This document shows positions 1-9,511 of a stretch of DNA of 64,000 nt, in pieces. The first letter of the stretch is position 1, and each line of letters starts with the position of its first letter. The notes under the pieces are model-generated. The model had not been told where the DNA came from, ran no database searches, and was given only the letters and a program-made list of their open reading frames with translations. The DNA comes from JAYSSF01 sp043772005 (GTDB lineage: Bacteria > Patescibacteriota > Gracilibacteria > Absconditabacterales > Absconditicoccaceae). The DNA lies in the NCBI GenBank assembly GCA_043772005.1, contig JAYVGP010000007.1:92798-156797 (forward strand), in the 5' to 3' direction. The translations under genes were made by a program, and so were the position numbers.

Positions 1-1502
1 TGCCTATTACCGTAATGATGTACTTCAATGTACAAAAAGAGTGATTACCACCATTCAACGAGACAAGTTATACGATAGGAATCACCACTAAGCCATGAAG
101 CTCACTGGAATACACACTATGAATTACCGAAAAGTTTGCTGGGGAACTAGCTCAGATCCCATGAATATTGTCGACAGCAACCATCTTATGAAGAGCGGAT
201 GCAGATCCTCATGCTCAATGATCTAACAATGCTGAGATAGAAGCAGAGCTAGGAATCAAAGTAACTAACGATCAAAAAGCACAAATCTATAATCAAATTA
301 ACAAAATTATCCAAGAATATAAACAATACGCTGTGATATCTATATGACAACCAATCACACATCGTGTTGAAGAATTGGTCTCATGAATCAGGGCACCGTT
401 GGTTATCAAACTATATGGTCCAGATATTGATAAACTGGAAGAATATGGTAAACAGATGCTTGCTATGATTGAATGAGTCGATGGAGTGATCAATGCAAGT
501 CTCGAACCACAAACCAAAGTACCATCCATTATTGCTGTACCAAACCTAGTTAATCAATCACTGTATGGGATCAGTAATAATGAAGTCAAAGAACTAATCG
601 AAACAGCAATATGAGGAAAAGAGGTGTCGCAAATTATTGATGGGCAGCTAAGATATCCTATCATTGTGACATATGATCCAGAACTCAAGTGATCAATACA
701 AAGACTATCTGCGCTACCAGTATTGAGTCCAAGTGGACAGCAAGTGACTCTAGGAAGCCTAACTACGATCAATGAGTCCAAAGCCAGAAACATGATCAAC
801 CATGAAAACGGTCAGAGAAGAATAGTGATTCAATGATTTACTCAAGATAGAGGAATCGTGGATGTAGTAGAAGATATCAAAGTCAAACTGAAAGACCTAA
901 AACTTGACAACTCGTATCGTATTTCCTACGAATGATTATATCAAGCACAACAAGAATCATCTCTACTATTGTCTATTGTGACTGTCTTTGTGTTGTTAGG
1001 AATATGTGGCGTATTATATCTTCATTTCCGTTCTGGAAGAATTGTTGCACAGCTCTTACTGGATATTCTCACATGATGGTTATGATGAATGATTTGAGTA
1101 TGGCTATCATGATGAGTACTTTCTACTGCGCATCTTGTATGATTTATAGCACTAATGGGCATTGTGGGACGTAATGGTATCATGTTAATTGACCACTATA
1201 AACATCTATATTTAGTAGATTGACTACCTTGGAATCAGCAAACTATCATCAAATGATCGCTCGAAAGAGTGGTGCCTGTATCAATGACAGCGCTATCTGC
1301 AATACTATGATTGCTGCCATTGGTATTTGCGGCCAAAGATACTGGTAATGAAATCTTATGACCAATTGCGATTGTAACATTCCGATGATTGGTTGTGTCT
1401 ACTGCAATTGAGTTGTTTATTAGACCATGAGTATTCTACCACTTCAATAAAGCTCCTACTAAACAAAACAATAATGCAAATAATGAAATAACCTTTGATT
1501 AG
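1..1502 (+). CDS. RND heavy-metal efflux pump (CzcA/CusA-like), C-terminal half, 5' end outside window
   Basis: Inner-membrane component of a proton-driven RND pump that would export metal ions such as Cu(I)/Ag(I) or Zn/Co. The reading frame enters from the left edge (first full codon at 3) and ends at TAG 1500-1502; about 499 residues are visible of a family length near 1030. Visible marks are the porter-domain stretch RVEELVSGIRAPLVIKLYG, a run of membrane helices, the segment GIVGRNGIMLIDHY and the helix pair ILGLLPLVF. About twenty in-frame TGA codons fall at expected glycines, including SGIRAP and LGLLPL. The 3' tail (NNNANNEITFD) is short and polar. Genes for DUF305, DsbA-like and Csp-type copper proteins follow on the same strand, which favours a copper role. 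That substrate is inferred from neighbours because the central Met/acidic transport residues cannot be judged safely here. Confidence 0.9.
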
Positions 1503-1561
1503 TAAAACAATATCAATAAATCTGACATATATTACTCTTTTAATTATTCCTTTTTATACCC

Positions 1562-2179
1562 ATGAAAACACTTCTTATTAGTTCTGTAATTCTGACTACA
1601 CTTTTTCTTGCTTGATGTTCTGACAAACAAGTAACAGAAAATACCACTATACAAAACCCGATAGCACAGCAACAAACAATTCCTGACGATTCAAAAAATA
1701 TGGATTGAATGTGAAATGATACTATGGCAGAAATGAATCATGCAGCTATCACTAGTGAAGAACAATTCATTGCTGAAATGATACCACATCATAAAGAGGC
1801 AGTAAATACTGCTAAAATTATTGTAGCTAAATGAGAAAATTCAACGCTCAAAAAAATAGCTCAAGCTATTGTGGATGGACAAAGTAGTGAAATTACTATG
1901 CTCCAGGGGTGGTTAACTTCTCGATATCCATCAAGTAGCTATAAGCCTACATACCAAAATATGATGAGACCACTTGATAAAGTCTCATGACATGATCTTG
2001 AGGATCAATTTATGGATGACATGATCAAGCATCACGAATGAGCAATCAAAATGGCAGAACAAGTACTTGAGATAAGCCAAAAACCAGAAATTGTAAAATT
2101 TGCAAATGATGTCATCAATACCCAATCAAGTGAAATAATAGAATTTCAAAAATTACTTGATACAAAAGATAGACATTAA
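1562..2179 (+). CDS. DUF305 lipoprotein
   Basis: Predicted 205-aa lipoprotein with a DUF305 domain, a ferritin-like four-helix fold often found beside copper-resistance genes. A hydrophobic N-terminus ends in the lipobox L-A-G-C, whose Gly is TGA; Cys18 would be lipidated and hold the protein on the outer face of the membrane. A Gln/Asn/Asp-rich linker follows. Two helical repeats then each carry the family signature: EMIPHHKEAVNTAK (about residues 75-88) and DDMIKHHEGAIKMAE (about 155-170). The His-His and Met residues are the likely metal ligands. It starts 59 nt after the RND pump with no SD site. A second family member lies at 4531, so this cluster has two. The domain assignment is firm; metal binding is inferred. 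Confidence 0.9.
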
Positions 2180-2230
2180 TTCTCTAACTTAGAACCTACA
2201 TTAATTTATCATTCCCCTAGTAGTATTCAT

Positions 2231-3430
2231 ATGGAATCAAACACACAACGTAAAAAAAGACTTAATCAAGAACAATATGGAAAAGGAGTATATCCTTTAT
2301 CCACTACAAAATCATATCGATGATGGGTTGTGTGATGTATTGCACTAGTAGTAATATGATATGTTGCGGTAGCCAAAAATATGATCAATCTATGATCAAG
2401 CATCGAACTACAAGAGGATGACCGATCCAAGTGAGCAAGTGATGCCACCGTAGTGCTCACTGAGTATCTGGATTTTGAGTGTGAGGCATGTGGAGCCAAC
2501 TATCCAATCCTCAAGCAACTCTATCAGGAATTCTCCGGAGATATGAAGATCGTAGTTCGTTACTTCCCTCTCCCGTGACATAGTAATTCATCAACCGCGG
2601 CATATGCAGCACAAGCAGCTGGTCAGCAAGGTAAGTTTTGGCAGATGCATGATCTATTGTTTGAGACTCAGTCATTGCGATGAGAAAAAAGACAAGTAAA
2701 CCAAGAACAATTTGTCTCATATGCACAAAAAATCTGACTTGATATCCAGAAGTTTAGGTCTGATGTTGCATCACAGTCTGTGCAAGATAGAGTCTTGAGA
2801 GACAAGAAACAATGAGAAAAACTAGGGATCACCGGTACTCCAGCATTCTTCCTCAATGGTCAGAGAATCCAAAATCCAAGAAATATCGAAGAGTTTAGAA
2901 CTCTCATCAAAGCAGAACTCCTCAAAAACCCCAAGAAACCAAGAGGTAAAAAAGTACATGAACACGCTGATTTTAAACTATTTATCAACAATACAGAGTT
3001 TAGTCTCAGTGGTGACAAATATCAATCTACCACTGGTAATAATCTTGACGAAGAGCAACATCTTCATGATAATAATGGATGAAATATCCACAAGCACCTT
3101 ACTACTCAGACAATTGCAGATTTTCTTGCTTCACTTAAGATCTCACTCACATCAACATGTATTACACTAGATGATAGTCAAAGCTATTGTAATGAAGGAG
3201 ATAAAATACTCAAATTCTTTGTCAATGACAAACTCATGACAGACTTCATGGCATACGAATTTAGTGATCTGGATCGTATCCTGATATCATATGGAGCAGA
3301 AACTGATGAACAAATTCAATCACAGCTCGACTCAGTAACCGACCTATCATGTATGTATTCTGCTATCTGTCCAGAAAGAGGTAAGCCACCAACGGAGACT
3401 TGTGTGGTGGGTATGTGATGAGAGTGCTAA
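2231..3430 (+). CDS. DsbA-like thioredoxin-fold oxidoreductase, membrane anchored, with His-rich C-terminal domain
   Basis: Extracytoplasmic thiol-disulfide oxidoreductase of 399 aa. A basic N-terminus (QRKKRLNQEQ) precedes one membrane segment (about residues 34-50). A DsbA/thioredoxin_4-type domain follows: the active site is C84-E-A-C87 in the context LDFECEACGANYP, and the cis-proline is in GITGTPAFFLNG (Pro204). From about residue 240 there is an extra domain beginning HADFKLFINN and containing HLHDNNGGNIHKHL. Similar His-rich C-terminal domains occur on DsbA-like proteins of other Patescibacteria and archaea. The last ~80 residues carry several Cys (DLSCMYSAICPERGKPP and ETCVVGMGGEC), possibly disulfides or a metal site. 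Tandem TGA codons encode the final Gly-Gly. Its place between DUF305 and Csp genes suggests oxidative folding of, or protection from copper damage to, the exported proteins. Confidence 0.88.
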
Positions 3431-3466
3431 ATTTTATAATTCTATTTTATCTAAAATTTTATACTA

Positions 3467-4042
3467 ATGACCTACAACAAACAACATCTTATATCTCTCA
3501 TGGAATATATTTGAATCTGACTGATATGATGATCTATCACTCACGGTTTCTTCTCCGGTACCAGAAGCTTGATTACTGCAATCATTGGGATACTATTATT
3601 TACAATTGCAGAATATCTCAAATGATGACAAAAAGATTATCTCAAACTTATTATCTGAAGTCTGGTGTTTTCGATTGCTATTGGTATGGTATCAGGATGA
3701 TTTCAACACTTCTTGGATAGTCCTCTGAGAAGCTTATGGGTTATACCAGTAGGATGGTTTGTCTCAACACTTATCTTCCCATTCAAGGAGTGACTAACAA
3801 CATACAATCTCACCAAATCACTTGCGATCTGATGAATAATCAGTATATGATTACTATGAGCTTTGTATGCTCTGACTCAAATCCTACCTCAAAGCTATTT
3901 TGGAGTAACATGAGGACATCATGGAGAGCAAGTAAGTAATGAAACCACAATACAATCATCATGATCTATCGCAAATCTACCAACTACTACTGAGATCACC
4001 ATCACACAACCTAAACATGAAGATGATCCAAATCATCACTAG
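3467..4042 (+). CDS. Unrecognised multi-pass membrane protein
   Basis: A 191-aa protein I do not recognise. It has about four hydrophobic segments: roughly residues 12-27 (IGIGLIGGSITHGFF), 34-48, 60-78 and 92-105, plus a glycine-rich one near 122-140. A hydrophilic tail with several His follows (GVTGGHHGEQ near residue 150 and KHEDDPNHH at the extreme C-terminus). The motif SITHGFFSGTRS after the first helix is distinctive and may be a family signature. About a dozen glycines are TGA codons, so the gene is invisible under the standard code. It begins 36 nt after the DsbA-like gene and ends 97 nt before the Csp-type gene, inside what looks like a metal-stress cluster. The terminal His residues would suit metal binding, but that is inference. 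Confidence 0.8.
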
Positions 4043-4139
4043 TAATACTAAACATCTTACTATTGCATTATATAAATTTAAGCGTACACTAATCTTGTCC
4101 TGTGGTAAGGTTATAACATTTTAGTTTTTAATAAAACTT

Positions 4140-4430
4140 ATGATGATGAACTCAAACTGTGATAAATATTGTACTGATTGTATTGCTGCATGCGAACAAT
4201 GTGTCATCCAATGTGAAAAGGATGGTAATGTCGAGTGTGCAAAACTATGTAAGGATTGTATCGATTGTTGTAAACTATGTCTTAATATGAGCTCAAGATG
4301 ATCAGAATTCTATAAAGATGCCTGTATAATGTGTTGCAAAGTGTGTGAAAAATGTGCTACATCTTGCAAAGCATGAGGTTATGCAGACTGTGCTAAAGCT
4401 TGTGAAGATTGTAAAATGGCTATGGAGTAA
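4140..4430 (+). CDS. Csp-like copper storage protein (four-helix bundle, DUF326 type)
   Basis: A 96-aa cysteine-rich protein with 21 Cys by hand count, spaced as CxxC and CxxxC along four predicted helices (examples: YCTDCIAAC, CKDCIDCCKLC, CCKVCEKC). This is the pattern of the Csp1/Csp3 family, whose bundles are lined with Cys and bind many Cu(I) ions. There is no signal peptide, so it resembles the cytosolic Csp3 type. Three consecutive ATG codons open the frame; the first is used here, and the choice changes only two residues. Two Gly codons are TGA. It sits between two DUF305 lipoproteins and downstream of an RND metal pump, which supports cytosolic copper sequestration alongside export. 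Confidence 0.9.
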
Positions 4431-4463
4431 TGCTATATGCGAATAAATACTCAAAAAAAGTTA

Positions 4464-4491
4464 TTGCCACAGGATTATTTGATACTATATA
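4464..4491 (+). promoter_or_regulatory. Possible sigma70-type promoter for DUF305 gene 2
   Basis: TTGCCA, 16 nt, TATATA; the ATG is 39 nt downstream. The match is moderate in an AT-rich spacer. Confidence 0.35.
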
Positions 4492-4530
4492 CCACACATA
4501 CGTATTTTTATTATATATTTTTTCTTACTA

Positions 4531-5328
4531 ATGAACAAATTACTAACTCTTAGCACAAGCTTGATCGTACTTGCTACTCTCGCATGATGCTCACTAAGCA
4601 AAAAACCTATCGAAACAAATTCATGATCGACGTCTCTCCCGGCTGCAGATGAAAACACCATCCACGGATGTCTTATGTGAGGTGGAAAAAATTGTGATAT
4701 CATCATGAATCCAGCTAATAAAACAACCTATGGTGAAACAATCAAAAAAGTATGTGATATGATGCCGATGGCTGCATGTAAAACTTATTTTAGCAAATGA
4801 TCTTCTACAAGCGATCATAAAGATATGTCAGGTCACACAATGAATCACGCAGACATGGTACAGTCAGAATTTGATTTTATCACTTTGATGATCCCACATC
4901 ATCAGGAGGCCGTTGATACGAGTACTACTCTACTCAAAACTACAACTAAGCCTGATCTCATCGCACTAGCGAGTGGTATCGTGGCAGGGCAAGCAAAAGA
5001 AATCCAAATGATGCAATGATGGCTCGCTCAGCGATACTCTGGTATGAAATATGAAGGAATGTGATACATGCCTATGATGAGATCTACTACTGGACTTACG
5101 CCAGAACAAACTGACAAGCAGTGGACTGAAGATATGATTGTGCATCATCAATGAGCTGTCGATATGGCAAAAAAGCTGATTGAAATCATGAATGAAAAAG
5201 ATCAATTCATTAAGACAACTGCTGAATGAGCAGCATTTAGAGAAGATCTCAGAAGGTTTGCCAACAATATCATTAAGACTCAAACCAAGGAGATCTACCA
5301 GATGAAGCAGATACTAAACACGAAATAA
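4531..5328 (+). CDS. DUF305 lipoprotein, second copy
   Basis: A 265-aa lipoprotein with the same plan as the 1562 gene but a longer N-terminal part. The signal sequence ends L-A-G-C with Gly as TGA. Residues about 30-95 are extra and carry two Cys pairs (HGCLMGGGKNCD, then KKVCDMMPMAACK). The DUF305 part starts near 105 and has both signature helices, TLMIPHHQEAVDTS and DMIVHHQGAVDMAKK (the Gly is TGA). A Met-rich stretch between them (GMKYEGMGYMPMMRS) would suit Cu(I) binding by thioether groups. A possible promoter (TTGCCA at 4464, TATATA at 4486, spacing 16) lies upstream and a clear terminator lies downstream at 5387-5417, so this gene may end the metal cluster as its own unit. Confidence 0.9.
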
Positions 5329-5386
5329 GAGAACTTTGGCAAGTTAGTTCTAGTGAAGCCCTTGAATTATCACGATGATTACATAC

Positions 5387-5417
5387 AAAAGAGATAGATT
5401 TAATTTCTATCTTTTTT
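5387..5417 (+). terminator. Rho-independent terminator closing the metal cluster
   Basis: Stem AGATAGA (5392-5398) / TCTATCT (5406-5412) with a 7-nt loop, preceded by A4G and followed by a T run through 5417. It lies between the stop at 5328 and the next ATG at 5421. Confidence 0.75.
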
Positions 5418-5420
5418 GCT

Positions 5421-6020
5421 ATGAAAGAATCAAAACTATCTCAAACTGATGTCGTGCCAAAGTCTACACATCACACCTTTAGGAACATGATGCTTCTAAT
5501 ACTCTTTGCTCTGGCGATCTGGAGCTGGTTTAACTACCTCCCACAACATGCGATCGATACTCTTGCTGTACTCAACGATCGTGCATATATTCAGATCAAC
5601 AAGTGGTTGTGAGTAGAGGTCAGTCAACCATTAGACTACAGCCTCATGCTGCCTACTCAAGTAGTAGCTCCAGCTATCACAAGCGGAGAAGTCATGAGTG
5701 GTGATACAAACACTGGAGATAGTCAGATAAGTGGATGATCAAATATTGTCACAATTGGTCGAAGTGCAGATAGTCAGACATGAGCTGCCGTTAGTGGAGA
5801 TATCAATACTGGCACTACAATATGGGATGAAGTCGACGCCAATAATGCAAATAACACAGTAGTACCAAGCGAAACAAACACTACTACAATGCCAGCCAGT
5901 CCTAGTAGTTCAGCTATGAGTATTACAGTGGGCTGACAGACTATCACAGTCGATGGCACTCTTGATGAAGATATCATCATCAATGGTAACGGATATACTA
6001 TTACCGTAGAGCAAAATTAA
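5421..6020 (+). CDS. Single-pass membrane-anchored protein with S/T/G-rich linker
   Basis: A 199-aa protein I do not recognise. A cytoplasmic tail of about 24 residues is followed by one membrane helix (MMLLILFALAIWSWF, about 24-38), and the remainder should be outside. Residues about 85-165 are low-complexity Ser/Thr/Gly/Asn (VMSGDTNTGDSQISGG, VSGDINTGTT), similar in style to the tail of the YceI-like protein at 10938. The C-terminus is a short beta-like piece containing SITVGGQTITVDG and ending TITVEQN. Its start codon follows directly after a terminator. Its stop is one base before the ATG of the phosphodiester glycosidase gene, so the two are probably translated together. A structural partner or anchor for that enzyme is possible but unproven. 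Confidence 0.75.
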
Positions 6021-6021
6021 T

Positions 6022-6813
6022 ATGAAATATCTCATCGCAATCATTGTACTACTAGGATGAATCAGTCAGACTTATGCATATAACCCTGCTACTGATGTGT
6101 CATCGTGAGCTCGAGTAGATAGGACGATCAAACATCCTTATTACCGTGAATCTAAGTGATCTTATGACCTGTATATGAGTAGCGGCGTATATTTATTTGC
6201 TCTTAAATCTAGTATCCAGCCTATATGGAACGCAAGTGGTACCAATGCAAGAAAGCTTCAGTCTGAACATAAGTTTGATCTCGTGACTAATGCTGGTTAT
6301 TTTACCTATCATGGTGCAAGCAATAGCTTCCAGCCTGCAGGAAGAATTGTGGACGGAATCAGAGTCATCAGATCAATGGTCAAGGAGTTCTTTAGTAAAT
6401 GATTAGATAAGAATCTGGCCGTAACCTTAATCTATCGTAATAAATCTAATACAGTAGAACTATCTCATAATGATATTGTTGTGCCCACCACAGGTATATG
6501 GGCTCGATATACTGGACCTCAGATCATCCAATCTGGTCAGATTCTTACTGATATTACAGCCAATATATCTCATCGACAACGCAAGGCAACCAGAACCTTT
6601 CTTATCATAGATATGAATGGAAAGCCACATCTGTGAGTCACAATTGAATGATACACACTTCCCGCTCTCGCAGCTAAGATTCAGGAAATGAAGGTATTTT
6701 ACTGAAAATATCATGTCGTCAATATGGACTGATGAAGCTCGACGGCGCTCGCCGCTGGGACTAGATACTGGAATAGTAGAAGCAGACTACCATGGTTTTT
6801 TGGAGTGAAATAA
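6022..6813 (+). CDS. Exported phosphodiester glycosidase family protein (NAGPA domain, PF09992-like)
   Basis: A 263-aa secreted protein. The N-terminus (KYLIAIIVLLGGISQTYA) is a typical cleavable signal peptide. The body matches the NAGPA/exopolysaccharide phosphodiester-glycosidase family. FDLVTNAGYFTYHG (about residues 90-103) corresponds to the 'A.NagfF' strand, an asparagine-rich turn follows, and the family signature NMDGGSSTAL is near residue 240, with both Gly as consecutive TGA codons. Near the middle, RTFLIIDMNGKPHL resembles the family's '..R.a.G....G....' stretch. Members cleave sugar-phosphodiester linkages, in mammals to uncover mannose-6-phosphate and in bacteria in wall or capsule polymers. 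A role in host or self glycan processing is plausible here. It follows the anchored S/T/G-rich protein by one nucleotide. Confidence 0.85.
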
Positions 6814-6858
6814 TCTTATAAATTATTGTGCTCTATATTTTCTTATATAAGGATAGAA

Positions 6859-6886
6859 TTGATTGTACGATCATCTTCACTATAAT
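6859..6886 (+). promoter_or_regulatory. Promoter with consensus -10 giving a probably leaderless UvrB-fragment mRNA
   Basis: TTGATT, 16 nt, TATAAT (6881-6886). Only six bases separate the -10 box from the ATG at 6893, so transcription should start at or beside the initiation codon. Confidence 0.55.
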
Positions 6887-6892
6887 ATCTCC

Positions 6893-7708
6893 ATGTCCAA
6901 AATTTACACCACTACACATAACATCACTACTCTCCCCAATATGTCCGACTATCTCCAAGTCGACCCAAAAAACTCTCCTCAATGAGGACCTGCTTTTTTG
7001 GAACATCTATTTAGTAAATTGGATAGTAATATTGCCAAATGAGGAAGATCTCTGATTCTGACTTTGACCAAGAAGAGCTCTGAAGAGGTGACAAATTTCC
7101 TAGTGAGCAAATGATATAAGACCTATTATCTCCATAGTGAAATCGCTACCAACGATCGCTGGGAAATCATCAATAAACTTCGTAGTGGGGAGATTGACGT
7201 ACTAGTGGGTATCAACCTTCTCAGAGAGGGAATCGATCTACCTGAGGTGACGTTTATCGGAATATTGGATGCGGACAAGGAAGGGTTCCTTAGATCTACT
7301 ACATCACTCATCCAGATCATCGGTCGTGCAGCGCGTAACCCCGATAGTGAAGTGATCTTATATGCTGATACCATGACAGAGAGTATGACCAAAGCACTCT
7401 ACGAGACCTATCGTCGTCGTCAGATCCAGCATCAACACAATTTGATTCATGACATCTCCCCACAGATGGCAGTCTCCAACATCAAGCAACTTGATAGTGT
7501 GAAAACAGATGCTGACTTACAATCCAGTCAGACTTTTGGGTGATTGACTCGTGGCAAGACCAAACGTCTCAAACGTATGACCAAAGCTGAGCAAGCCATG
7601 ATGGTCTATGAATTACAAAAGCAACTCAAGATCCATGTCGACGCTTGGGAGTTTGAGGAAGCAGCCAAGATAAGAGATCAGCTCAAGGAATTAGCTGGAG
7701 AAAAATAA
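6893..7708 (+). CDS. Stand-alone C-terminal half of UvrB (helicase C domain plus UVR motif)
   Basis: A 271-aa protein matching only the second half of excinuclease subunit UvrB, which is normally about 660 aa. The helicase C-terminal domain is intact: the motif segments [31 protein letters not shown] and QIIGRAARN are almost consensus. The helix [11 protein letters not shown] and the UvrA-binding/UVR helix pair ([24 protein letters not shown]) follow. There is no Walker A domain, beta-hairpin or domain 2. The upstream gene ends 79 nt away, so the N-terminal half is not in a nearby frame. The ATG sits directly behind a consensus -10 box, and the frame has several TGA glycines and no TAA/TAG, so it looks expressed rather than decayed. 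It could be a regulator or a relic of a duplicated uvrB; ATP-driven damage recognition by this piece alone is not expected. Confidence 0.85.
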
Positions 7709-7728
7709 AAAGAAACATAATTTCGCCT

Positions 7729-7760
7729 CCTCGTCATTGCAAGGCACGAAGCAATCCATA
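7729..7760. repeat. Degenerate copy of the dispersed CGTCATTGC...GCAATCC extragenic element
   Basis: The sequence CTCGTCATTGCAAGGCACG, then AAGCAATCC, resembles the short imperfect palindrome 'cgtcattgcgagg..cgaagcaatcc' found between genes in many unrelated bacteria. It lies between the UvrB-fragment stop and a terminator. Confidence 0.45.
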
Positions 7761-7782
7761 CTTCAAACCAACCTAAAAATAC

Positions 7783-7812
7783 AAAAAGTCTCGAAAAATA
7801 CCGAGACTTTTT
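7783..7812. terminator. Bidirectional terminator between convergent genes
   Basis: Perfect 11-bp stem AAAAAGTCTCG / CGAGACTTTTT with an 8-nt loop. The T tract on one strand serves the UvrB fragment and the A tract serves the minus-strand gene ending at 7836. Confidence 0.85.
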
Positions 7813-7835
7813 ATTTCTGAGAATTACCCAGAGAA

Positions 7836-8129
7836 TTACCTTGAACAATAAGTTTTTCTATCCCACCAGACGAGCAATAAAATCATCAATCCACATACAA
7901 AAAAAACTAGATTTGAAGTAGTATTTTGCTCTAAGATATGAATCTTAAACTCATCAACAGATAAAGTTCTTCCAAACTTCTCAATAAAGAGAGATAATCC
8001 TCCCCAAACTAAACAAGCTTGACCTAACTGAGAACTAGCCCAAGATAAAATTCTGATATTTTCTCTTACTTTATACAACAATGCTGCACCAAATAAGACA
8101 AAGAGGGAAATAATGTAAGTATTAGACAT
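7836..8129 (-). CDS. Small three-helix membrane protein, unrecognised
   Basis: A 97-aa protein with three hydrophobic segments: about residues 5-19 (YIISLFVLFGAALLY), 36-50 (GQACLVWGGLSLFI) and 73-88 (LVFFVCGLMILLLVWW). A short positively charged tail (DRKTYCSR) follows. I do not recognise the family. All six glycines are GGN and none is TGA, unlike most neighbours. Its leader holds two copies of an AAACAAAAA-like motif just before the ATG, the same motif found upstream of the small genes at 54567-55758. A possible promoter is TTGCAA (8178-8183) and TATTAG (8156-8161) with 16-nt spacing. The frame ends in TAA, so it is complete under either code. Confidence 0.75.
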   Translation of the reverse strand: MSNTYIISLFVLFGAALLYKVRENIRILSWASSQLGQACLVWGGLSLFIEKFGRTLSVDEFKIHILEQNTTSNLVFFVCGLMILLLVWWDRKTYCSR

Positions 8130-8266
8130 AATTTTTTTGTTTTTTGTTTAATTTACTAATAGCAAATATCTCACTTTTTGCAAGTCTTTTTTATTATGTC
8201 AACTATAATCTATAGAATAATAATATAATACTTTGAAATCGTGGTTAAAACCGCTATGTACAGCAT

Positions 8267-9487
8267 ATGGAAAAGCTAAGTAATTTCTCGTATCCAAATA
8301 ACATTAAACATGCTCTCAAGCTAATGTGACTAGCTCTCATGATTAATTTGCAGTCAAGTGAAATAACTCCTAGTCCGCAATCACCAAAACTCAAACAGAC
8401 CGAAGTGACCCCATCAAATGATGCACCCTTTGGGGTGATTAACCAAACAATATATTCTACATATGAAGCGCTAGCTAACGATATTCACTACTTAGGATTT
8501 ATTCAAACTCTTCATCTAAATGACTATATTGAAGAGCTCAAAAAAGATACTACGCTCAACCTCAAACCAGAAACTCGAGATCTCATCACTCATCTTGATA
8601 GCACCGAATATTCACCAAAACATAATGAAGTCGTGAGGCAAATTATATATGAGACACTCTTTAATTATATCAAACAAGAGAAAGAATTTCCACAGAATCA
8701 ATGAGAGCTTACTAGCGTAGCACATATCGTCACCAGTCAGTTACATCAAGAATTTGATTTGAATGAAGAGCAAATCAGTAAATATATGCAGATACAACGT
8801 ATAGATCCTGGTGTATGGCAGTCACTCAATCAAAAAACGATTGATGTAATTTTTGAGCAAATCAAACATGAAGAACAAGCTATTAAACAACGTAATGAAA
8901 TTAGGAGAAAAGCAAAAATAAAGCAAGGTAAAGCAGAAACAATCAAGAAATTAGATGATATAGATTCTCTTAATACTGATACATACTATAGTAACGGTAT
9001 TATCAAATATTCACGAAATCATGCAGCAGACAATCTCGCTCAACATAATATCAAACTTCGATCCACCAATAAATGATATAATGAAATTGGCAATAACCAA
9101 TCTACTGGTCGTACAAGTCTTGTCTGAATCAATGCCAGCACAGTAGATTATATTATCAGAATAAAACAATCGATTGATCAAAAATATGGAGATACGGGGA
9201 TTTGGTATTTTACCTGATGAACTGAATGATGAGATCATACGCCATGAAAAATGTCTCATCCAAATTGATTTAAGTGAGATATTAGATGAAAATGAATCCA
9301 AGCGTTGCTACTCGCAATAGAATATGGTTCGAATAAAATCTGAAATACAAGAAATATCTATGATCTTGAATCATGAGTTCATGCTTCATTTACTTATCAT
9401 GATCCATGCTATCACATGGATATCAAGGTAGTATCACTATGAAATACTGAACAAAAAAATGCGATAATATCCACCAATGGCAAATAG
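8267..9487 (+). CDS. Exported M15-like zinc peptidase domain protein
   Basis: A 406-aa protein. The N-terminus (KHALKLMGLALMINLQSS) has a weak signal-like hydrophobic stretch. Residues about 60-270 are charged and helical with no family I can name, and include a coiled-coil-like run KRNEIRRKAKIKQGKAE near 210. The C-terminal ~110 residues look like a D,D-carboxypeptidase/M15-type fold. KYGDTGIWYFTGGTEGGDHT is followed by S-H331-xxG-xxx-D338, which has the exact spacing of the M15 zinc motif SxHxxGxAxD, and a third ligand His383 is in CYHMDIKV. The domain uses many TGA glycines (four in about twelve residues around 318-326). The likely target is peptidoglycan cross-bridges, of self or of a host cell. 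The exact start is uncertain: ATG 8267 is the first usable one after two AT-rich promoter-like boxes. Confidence 0.7.
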
Positions 9488-9511
9488 GACTCGCATCTTC
9501 TATTTATAATA

